Part shown: one piece after another, positions 15,466 through 20,106 of the stretch | Position numbering within the stretch: position 1 is the stretch's first letter | Layout: each line of letters opens with the position of its first letter | From: JASFTV01 sp050050615 | Lineage (GTDB): Bacteria; Desulfobacterota; DSM-4660; Desulfatiglandales; HGW-15 | Length of the DNA: 20,106 nt | Assembly: GCA_050050615.1 (NCBI GenBank) | Contig: JASFTV010000017.1 | Span: forward strand, 1-20,106 | Direction of reading: 5' to 3' | Notes under the pieces: generated by a model | Seen by the model: only the letters and a program-made list of their open reading frames with translations | Databases searched by the model: none | What the model was told of the DNA's origin: nothing | Made by a program: the position numbers and the translations under genes

Positions 15466-16386
15466 CTACTTAGCATCCGGAATCGCATCCGGGAAAAAAG
15501 CCTGTTGTCCGTGAATCCTGTAGTTTGCGATCATCGCCTGAGCCTTCTGTGACAACAACCAGTTGGCAAAAATCTCCGCCCACTCGTACCGGACATGAGG
15601 GTGTTTTTTCGGGTTGATGGGAATCACCCCGTAGGGATTGTAGAGCTTCGGGTCCCCTTCGTAGAGAATGTCGAGATCGAGGCCCTGTTTTCTCCCGAAC
15701 TTATACTTTAGGTAGGTTCCGCGGTCAGCGAGGGTGTAAGCCTGCTTTTCCTCCGCATAAGTGAGGGTCTTTCCCATGCCCTGCCCGATGGAGAAATACC
15801 ATGAACCGAGACCGCCGGGGTGCTCGAAGGAGATCTTACCCTTTTTTCCTCTTTTGACGATCTCCCTGGTCTCGGTCGTAAGGGGCAGGCCAGCATCCTT
15901 CCATAGGGTCTGTTCCTTGATATGCGTGCCGCTGTCATCGCCGCGGGATACGAATCGGGCCTTGGCTTCGGCGATCTTTCTGAGCGCCTTGGGTGAGTCT
16001 GGCATACCTTTGATCCCTGCGGGATCGCTGGCTGGACCCAAGATCACAAAATCGTTGTGCATGACCGCATAGCGCTTGGTGCCATATCCATCGGCCACGA
16101 ACTTCTTTTCGCTTGGCTTGGCATGCACAAAGATCACATCCACGTTGCCGTCCATGCCGTCGCGGATGGCAGCCCCTGTGCCTTTGACAAACATTTTGAC
16201 CTCAATGCCGGTATCTTTTGTAAACCCTGGGAGCAATACATCCATGAGCCCGGAATTCTCCGTGCTCGTGGTGGTGGACAGCTTGAGGACCTTGGACTCT
16301 GCCATCACTGCGAAACATAGAGAGATGATGACAAAGAAAATCAGCGCGAAGAGGCTGGCCTGTTTTCTAACCATTCCCCGGCACAT
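15466..16386 (-). CDS. tupA: Tungstate-binding periplasmic protein
   Basis: TupA captures tungstate in the periplasm and delivers it to TupB. Residues 1-29 form a Sec signal peptide with a hydrophobic core LFALIFFVIISLCF and likely cleavage after AVMA. The mature part begins with the oxyanion-binding motif STTTSTENSG (TTTST at residues 38-42), characteristic of TupA-type rather than ModA-type proteins. RGDDSGTH and a C-terminal WLLSQKAQAMIANY helix also fit. AAGGAGG lies seven bases before the ATG, a strong ribosome site. It is the first gene of the operon, downstream of the promoter at 16453-16481. Tungstate specificity is inferred from the family; molybdate uptake is the main alternative. 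Confidence 0.92.
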   Translation of the reverse strand: MCRGMVRKQASLFALIFFVIISLCFAVMAESKVLKLSTTTSTENSGLMDVLLPGFTKDTGIEVKMFVKGTGAAIRDGMDGNVDVIFVHAKPSEKKFVADGYGTKRYAVMHNDFVILGPASDPAGIKGMPDSPKALRKIAEAKARFVSRGDDSGTHIKEQTLWKDAGLPLTTETREIVKRGKKGKISFEHPGGLGSWYFSIGQGMGKTLTYAEEKQAYTLADRGTYLKYKFGRKQGLDLDILYEGDPKLYNPYGVIPINPKKHPHVRYEWAEIFANWLLSQKAQAMIANYRIHGQQAFFPDAIPDAK

Positions 16387-16409
16387 GCTCTAACCTCCTT
16401 CCGGATGCG

Positions 16410-16434
16410 TATATATCAAATTGGCTATATATCA
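16410..16434 (-). promoter_or_regulatory. Tandem 9-base repeat in the tup leader, candidate operator
   Basis: TATATATCA occurs twice in the same orientation on the plus strand (16410-16418 and 16426-16434), 16 bases apart. The copies lie between the predicted start near 16445 and the tupA ribosome site. Each copy, preceded by GCG or GGC, resembles half of the ModE molybdate-repressor box (CGnTATATA), but arranged as direct rather than inverted repeats. A metal-oxyanion repressor site is a reasonable inference, not shown. Confidence 0.38.
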
Positions 16435-16452
16435 TAATTGACATAAGACCGC

Positions 16453-16481
16453 AATATAGGAAAAGTATCTCGGCCTGTCAA
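16453..16481 (-). promoter_or_regulatory. Near-consensus promoter of the tup operon
   Basis: On the minus strand TTGACA (plus 16476-16481) and TATATT (plus 16453-16458) are exactly 17 bases apart. Transcription would begin near 16445 and run about 60 bases before tupA. The match is strong enough to expect high basal activity, so repression by substrate supply is likely. Confidence 0.7.
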
Positions 16482-16499
16482 GCAAGAAATGCCTTGCTT
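16480..16499. promoter_or_regulatory. Perfect dyad overlapping the tup -35 region
   Basis: AAGCAAG (16480-16486) and CTTGCTT (16493-16499) form a perfect 7-base inverted repeat with a 6-base centre. The left arm overlaps the last two bases of the tup -35 element. A dimeric regulator bound here could touch RNA polymerase. No regulator gene lies in the window. Confidence 0.35.
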
Positions 16500-16724
16500 T
16501 GATATTCATAAAAGGGTTTATCTCTGAGCATATCCGGGCCCTAAATGCTAAAAGGATCTGTCAGCGGCTGAAATTGAAAGGCGGTAGATGGCCTCTATCG
16601 ACCGGCCTTGAAGGCTACGGGCTTGAAGAGAGGCCGAAGGATTAGGAATTGAGATATCAAGACCTGAGTGACTGTGCAAACGCCGCGAGAGGTACAAAAG
16701 AGCCGTCTAAAGGCGTGTTTTGAA
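16500..16724. other. Divergent intergenic spacer, nothing recognised
   Basis: Between the tup control region and the thioesterase promoter there are only short imperfect dyads, for example GCCTTGAAGGC near 16602. I see no open frame with a ribosome site and no recognisable RNA. Confidence 0.5.
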
Positions 16725-16754
16725 TTGACACGCTCCTTTGTTTTTCCTTAGTAT
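16725..16754 (+). promoter_or_regulatory. Candidate promoter of the thioesterase gene
   Basis: A perfect TTGACA at 16725-16730 is followed after 18 bases by TAGTAT (16749-16754), which matches four of six positions. A start near 16761 would leave about 30 bases before the ATG at 16792. Confidence 0.42.
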
Positions 16755-16791
16755 TCCTCGGTCAGATGTAGTCTGGAAATGGAGACAAAAA

Positions 16792-17217
16792 ATGGAGGTC
16801 ACGGAAAAATTTTTGAAGTGGTTGAACGAGAATTCGCTGTACAAAGCGATCGGCATTCAAGTCGAGGAGGCGGCCAAAGGTGAGGCGCGTGCTCGATTAG
16901 AGCCCAGCCCCGCGCTTTGCTGGCCCTTTCCCGGTCAGCCCCACGGAGGGGTGCTCTTTACATTGATGGACACCACCATGGCGTGTGCTGTTTTTTCCGA
17001 GCTGGATCCCGGATATAACTGCGCGACCATCAATACGGACATTCAATACACGTCTCCTGCAAAAGGCGAGGTCTTCACCTGTTTTGCCCGGACAATACAC
17101 CGCGCGGGCCACCTCAGCTTTGCTCGGGCAGAAATTCATGACAGTGAAGGTCAGTTCCTTGCCGCAGGGCAGGCCGCATTCAGGATTGTGAAAGATGAAT
17201 CTATGGCGGGACTCTGA
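16792..17217 (+). CDS. PaaI-family hotdog-fold thioesterase
   Basis: This 141-residue protein has the hotdog-fold layout of PaaI/YdiI-type acyl-CoA thioesterases. The central helix motif PHGGVLFTLMDTT places H51-G52-G53 and the likely catalytic acid D60. It is followed by ATINTDIQYTSPAKG and a strand-rich C-terminal half ending AAGQAAFRIV. Substrate cannot be read from the sequence; aryl- or acyl-CoA compounds are usual. The start ATG at 16792 is supported by GGAG at 16781-16784, seven bases away. The frame is open 18 codons further upstream, but that part overlaps the candidate promoter. The EamA transporter follows after 67 bases and may be cotranscribed. Confidence 0.87.
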   Translation: MEVTEKFLKWLNENSLYKAIGIQVEEAAKGEARARLEPSPALCWPFPGQPHGGVLFTLMDTTMACAVFSELDPGYNCATINTDIQYTSPAKGEVFTCFARTIHRAGHLSFARAEIHDSEGQFLAAGQAAFRIVKDESMAGL

Positions 17218-17284
17218 TTCCAGAAGAGGCGAAGAGGCCTGCGGATAAACTTAAAAGGCTTTACAGATCATTCAAGGTCATTCA

Positions 17285-18217
17285 TTGATTTCAGCGCGAA
17301 TTAATCCAATAAAGGGTTATGTTTGTGCCAGCCTGGCCGCTGTCTTATGGGCGTCGTCAGGGACAGCGGCCAAGGCCCTGTTCAGTGGCGGTATGGGCCC
17401 TATCGAACTGGTTCAGATCCGCGTCACCCTGTCCACAGCCATCATGGCGGTAATATTCGGCATCTTTTCAAGGTCGCTTCTTCGCATCCGGCTCAGGGAC
17501 CTGGGTTATTTCCTGATTCTGGGTTGCCTGGGTATGGCCGGGGTACAGAGTACCTATTTCTATGCGATCAGCAAGATTCAGGTGGCTGCGGCGATACTCC
17601 TTCAATACATGGCCCCCATTCTGGTCGCTATTTTCTCTGTCTTTTTCTGGAAGGAACGCCCGACATTTGGCAAACTCGCAGCGCTTGTTCTCGCCTTTGG
17701 CGGTTGCTACCTTGTCGTTGGAGGCTACAACCTGGAACTTCTCAAAATGAACAGACTGGGAATTATGGGGGGCCTAGGTTCGGCTGTCTGTTTTGCAACC
17801 TACAGCCTGCTTGGTGAGAGGGGGATGCATCGTTATCGACCATGGACGGTTCTCTTCTATGCCATGGCGTTCGCTGCCCTCACCTGGCATATCCTTTACA
17901 CACCTTTCCATTACATAACCGCGGGATTTACACGGTCCCAATGGGCTTGGATTCTCTACATTGTCGTCGTGGGAACCATCCTTCCGTTCGGATTATACTT
18001 TATGGGAATCAACTATATCCGTTCTACCCGAGCGAGCATCACAGCGACCCTGGAGCCCATTTCAGCAGGTTTCATGGCCTTCTTTGCCCTGGGGGAGACG
18101 ATGGAAGGGTTGCAGATGTTGGGCGGCGTTCTGGTGATCAGTGCTATCGTCGTGCTTCAGCTGCGACAGGAATACGACGAAATGGCCCCTGCGGTCATTC
18201 GAATCCGGAGAGTGTAG
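17285..18217 (+). CDS. EamA/DMT-superfamily transporter
   Basis: This 310-residue membrane protein consists of about ten hydrophobic segments and two EamA-type repeats. The first begins GYVCASLAAVLWASSGTAAK and the second LGIMGGLGSAVCFATYSLLG. Conserved pieces such as SKIQVAAAILLQYMAPILVA and STRASITATLEPISAGFMAF are typical of drug/metabolite exporters that also move amino acids. The substrate is unknown. The only plausible start is TTG at 17285, with AAGG seven bases upstream; no ATG or GTG lies near the N-terminal membrane segment. The frame is blocked soon upstream by the lack of another start. Confidence 0.88.
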   Translation: MISARINPIKGYVCASLAAVLWASSGTAAKALFSGGMGPIELVQIRVTLSTAIMAVIFGIFSRSLLRIRLRDLGYFLILGCLGMAGVQSTYFYAISKIQVAAAILLQYMAPILVAIFSVFFWKERPTFGKLAALVLAFGGCYLVVGGYNLELLKMNRLGIMGGLGSAVCFATYSLLGERGMHRYRPWTVLFYAMAFAALTWHILYTPFHYITAGFTRSQWAWILYIVVVGTILPFGLYFMGINYIRSTRASITATLEPISAGFMAFFALGETMEGLQMLGGVLVISAIVVLQLRQEYDEMAPAVIRIRRV

Positions 18218-18233
18218 CAGAGAGAACGCGCCA

Positions 18234-18260
18234 TTGACATTTTCGCATTTGTGGTAAAGT
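18234..18260 (+). promoter_or_regulatory. Candidate promoter before the structured GC-rich stretch
   Basis: A perfect TTGACA at 18234-18239 is followed by TGGTAAAGT, an extended -10 form with TAAAGT at 18255-18260. The 15-base spacer is short, which lowers confidence. Transcription would start near 18267, right where the GC-rich inverted-repeat region begins, more than 360 bases before the next gene. Confidence 0.45.
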
Positions 18261-18266
18261 TAATGT

Positions 18267-18540
18267 TAGTCTATGAGGTCATGAAATGCCCCGTCCGCCT
18301 CGGCTGAGGTCTCGCGATGCGGGGCGGGTCTCCGGTTCCCCCTTACGAAACTGAGCATGGCCGACATTTCTTGCTGGACACAGGGGGTCACAGAGGTCGC
18401 TGAGCCGACTCGTTGGGGGCAGCGGCCGTCCTCGCCCGACGCCAAAGGCTATGGCCGACGGTGTCCGCAGTAGCCTGCTACGGAGGATGGAAAGGGGGGC
18501 GGTGCTTCCATGGCGATTGCCGGGAGCCTCGGTATATAAG
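18267..18540 (+). ncRNA. Candidate structured RNA of unknown class
   Basis: This GC-rich stretch has no convincing gene and many potential stems. GCCCCG/CGGGGC (18288-18293 with 18319-18324) encloses CCTC/GAGG, and CCCCCT/AGGGGG joins 18338-18343 to 18382-18387. GTCG/CGAC is at 18396-18408. GACGCC/GGTGTC (18438-18443 with 18460-18465, one G-U) encloses GGC/GCC. ATGGAA/TTCCAT joins 18487-18492 to 18506-18511. A 9-base sequence ATGGCCGAC occurs twice (18357 and 18451). I checked by eye for RNase P, tmRNA, SRP and common riboswitch signatures and found none. 6S RNA could not be confirmed. It could also be a long leader of the downstream gene. Confidence 0.35.
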
Positions 18541-18542
18541 AA

Positions 18543-18613
18543 AAGGTGTCAAGGCCCTTACACAAGCACCTTCGTGATGATTCGGGCAACACCCCGCGTA
18601 GGCTTGACACCTT
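18543..18613. repeat. 11-base perfect inverted repeat enclosing nested stems
   Basis: AAGGTGTCAAG (18543-18553) and CTTGACACCTT (18603-18613) are exact inverted copies 49 bases apart. Between them lie GCCC/GGGC (18554-18557 with 18584-18587) and CAC/GTG around a CTTC loop (18567-18576). The element ends 18 bases before the MBL-fold gene. It has no U-tract, so it is not a standard terminator. It could be the 3' part of the candidate RNA, a small non-autonomous repeat, or a leader structure. Confidence 0.6.
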
Positions 18614-18631
18614 CTGTTACGGTAATAAAAG

Positions 18632-19771
18632 ATGATGAACAGGGGGTCTATTAACCGGCGTGTTTTTCTGAAGCAAGCGTTCACATGGAGCAAATGGTTT
18701 GCCCTGCTGGGCCTTTTGCCTTCTTGCCGTCCTCACAATCCGGCCATGGCCTCTCAGAGAAGAGTTCAGCCTTTACCAGGGATCGACCCACTCAGTCTTA
18801 GAGAAATCACTGAAAGAAAGGTGCATCACGGGGATGGCCGTTTCTTGAACCCTTTCAGTACGGGGAAACACGGCAATCTATGGCGCGTTCTGTACTGGAA
18901 GTTGTTTGCCGAAAATCATTTCAAATGCTTCTACCATGAGGAACGCGTCAGCCCGGTTCATATTGATTGGCGACGCATAAAGGATTATCAAGGATGTGCC
19001 GTGACCTTCGTAAAACATGCCTGTGTCATGATCAAGGATCTGGATACGTACCTGCTGGTCGATCCGGTCTTCAAGGGCCTTTTGTGGTTCAAGGATTTCA
19101 CGCCTCTCGCCTTCGATCTGAAAGAGATGCCTCAACCCGACCACATCCTCATCACCCACGGTCATTTTGATCACATCGATACCCATTCCCTTTCATTATT
19201 AAGAAAGGATACCCATGTGATCAGCCCGTTGGGCTATAACAAGATCTTCGAAGATCTTGCAATGACCCATCGAACGCAACTGGATTGGTTTGATGCCTAT
19301 CGCGACGGTAGACGGGAGATTGCGTTACTTCCTTGCAATCACTGGACCTATAGGAACCCTTTGAAAGGGCCCAATGATTCTCTGTGGGGCTCATTTCTCA
19401 TAAAGACCGCAAGCGGCATGAATATCTATGTTACAGGGGATACAGCATACTTTGATCGCTTCAAGGAGCTTGGAAAGGAATGCTCCATCGACCTTGCAAT
19501 CTTCAATCTGGGCGCCTATGAACCCCGGTGGTTCATGGCCGGTTCTCACATTAACCCTGAAGAGACCGCGAAAGCCTTTACTGAGCTGAATGCCCGACAT
19601 CTCCTCATCGTTCACTGGGGTAGCTTCCGGCTGGGTGACGAACCGATTCACTTTCCTCCGCATGACATAAAACGGGAGATGGAAAAACACGGCATTCTGG
19701 ATCGCTTGATACACCTTGACCATGGCCAAACGCTCTTCTATGATGGATCAAAGGAGATGCACGTGATGTAA
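18632..19771 (+). CDS. Tat-exported metallo-beta-lactamase-fold hydrolase (NAPE-PLD-like)
   Basis: This 379-residue protein belongs to the MBL-fold group related to NAPE-phospholipase D and UlaG-like lactonases. The metal motif ITHGHFDH has H176, H178, D180 and H181. Later ligands are plausible in LLPCNHWTYRNP, YVTGDTAYFDRF and LLIVHWGSFRLGDEP. The N-terminus carries a twin-arginine signal (NRRVFLKQ, R9-R10), a hydrophobic segment and LLPSC (C32), which looks like a lipobox. It may therefore be a Tat-dependent lipoprotein facing the periplasm. Adjacent ATGs occur at 18632 and 18635 with no strong ribosome site. The substrate is unknown; a phosphodiester or lactone is possible from the family. 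Confidence 0.85.
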   Translation: MMNRGSINRRVFLKQAFTWSKWFALLGLLPSCRPHNPAMASQRRVQPLPGIDPLSLREITERKVHHGDGRFLNPFSTGKHGNLWRVLYWKLFAENHFKCFYHEERVSPVHIDWRRIKDYQGCAVTFVKHACVMIKDLDTYLLVDPVFKGLLWFKDFTPLAFDLKEMPQPDHILITHGHFDHIDTHSLSLLRKDTHVISPLGYNKIFEDLAMTHRTQLDWFDAYRDGRREIALLPCNHWTYRNPLKGPNDSLWGSFLIKTASGMNIYVTGDTAYFDRFKELGKECSIDLAIFNLGAYEPRWFMAGSHINPEETAKAFTELNARHLLIVHWGSFRLGDEPIHFPPHDIKREMEKHGILDRLIHLDHGQTLFYDGSKEMHVM

Positions 19772-19911
19772 AAAACAAGCTCCTGGGTGAGGTGCAAAGG
19801 CTGCAGCGATACCAGTTTTTGCGACTCATGAACTGTTGGCGTAATGGGAAAATGGGATATCGGGTAGAAAACAAAACAAGGGTTTTTGAAATTCTTTTCC
19901 TTTCAGGATCC

Positions 19912-19943
19912 CAATATTCCATCATTCCAACATTCCAGCGTTC
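19912..19943. repeat. Four 8-base tandem repeats
   Basis: CAATATTC, CATCATTC, CAACATTC and CAGCGTTC follow head to tail, consensus CAnnATTC. They lie in the 253-base gap between the MBL-fold gene and the last gene. Similar short ATTCCA-type tandem arrays are familiar intergenic filler in bacteria of this group, stated from general experience. I see no gene or clear promoter in the rest of the gap. Confidence 0.6.
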
Positions 19944-20024
19944 CCGAATGACTTGTCATCACTTATTGATCGTTGCAGCTCCGTCTGGTGATACAGATTT
20001 TGGAACCGGAAGGCACTGACATCC

Positions 20025-20106
20025 ATGCGACTCGGTGATTTCAAAGCTATAGACATTCATGATAAAGAAGTCTTCAATCAATGTTTCCGTGAGGACCCTC
20101 CCCAAA
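20025..20106 (+). CDS. DUF2156-like protein, 3' partial
   Basis: Only the first 27 codons are in the window. They begin MRLGDFKAIDIHDKEVFNQC and continue to FREDPPQ. This opening, an acidic stretch followed by a short helix and a DPP/FPP turn, resembles the start of DUF2156 proteins, which are related to the C-terminal GNAT-like domain of phosphatidylglycerol lysyltransferases. GGAAGG at 20008-20013 lies 11 bases before the ATG. The remainder is beyond the window, so the family call rests on a short match from memory. Confidence 0.6.
   Translation, partial: MRLGDFKAIDIHDKEVFNQCFREDPPQ

Noticed and set aside
16438..16470. Plus-strand TTGACA in the tup control region as a divergent promoter
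   Set aside because: No acceptable -10 hexamer lies 16-18 bases downstream.
18267..18540. 6S RNA, RNase P RNA, tmRNA, SRP RNA or a Moco riboswitch
   Set aside because: Signature sequences of RNase P, tmRNA and SRP RNA are absent. A GGATGGAAAGG piece faintly recalls the Moco motif and GGCCGACATTTC recalls part of 6S, but no end-to-end pairing or complete consensus could be built by eye.
18543..18613. Retron msr-msd or integron attC site
   Set aside because: The inverted arms are suggestive, but there is no reverse transcriptase or integrase gene nearby and the core site sequences do not match.
18604..18628. Promoter made of the right-arm TTGACA and TAATAA before the MBL-fold gene
   Set aside because: The spacer is only 13 bases, too short for a sigma70 promoter.
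19792..20019. Plus-strand open frame of 75 codons after the MBL-fold gene
   Set aside because: It crosses the tandem repeats, has no ribosome site and no recognisable pattern.

Overview
The window looks like chromosome of a deltaproteobacterium in the broad sense (Desulfobacterota). The reasons are the gene order of the division and cell wall (dcw) cluster, the protein flavour, and a tungstate ABC transporter, which is common in anaerobes that use tungsten or molybdenum enzymes. The assignment is inferred from gene content only. I saw no rRNA, tRNA, CRISPR array, insertion sequence or phage gene.

Bases 1-9347 are a compact plus-strand dcw run: murD (5' end cut by the window edge), ftsW, murG, murC, murB, ftsQ, ftsA, ftsZ. 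The first four overlap each other by 4 to 17 bases. They make the lipid-linked peptidoglycan precursor (MurB, MurC, MurD, MurG), polymerise it at the septum (FtsW) and build the divisome (FtsQ, FtsA, FtsZ). No ddl gene lies between murB and ftsQ, where other dcw clusters often carry it. The run continues on the same strand into a B12-binding-type radical SAM protein (9373-11130) and a coiled-coil/LysM envelope protein (11198-11767), with no convincing terminator.

Bases 11768-13495 hold an AT-rich spacer with a good sigma70-type promoter, an orphan ParA-type ATPase, and a 118-residue charged protein with its own candidate promoter. No ParB is visible. This pair is a candidate uncharacterised positioning system. 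Bases 13652-16386 hold a minus-strand tungstate uptake operon, tupA-tupB-tupC. It converges on the ParA unit and is driven by a near-consensus promoter flanked by two repeat structures that look like operators.

Bases 16792-18217 hold a PaaI-type thioesterase and a DMT/EamA transporter on the plus strand. Next comes a 414-base GC-rich stretch (18218-18631) without a convincing gene. It starts with a promoter-like TTGACA element and is dense in inverted repeats, ending with an 11-base perfect inverted repeat spanning 71 bases. It may encode a structured RNA and is the least explained part of the window. The last genes are a Tat-exported metallo-beta-lactamase-fold protein (18632-19771) and the first 27 codons of a DUF2156-like protein that runs off the end.
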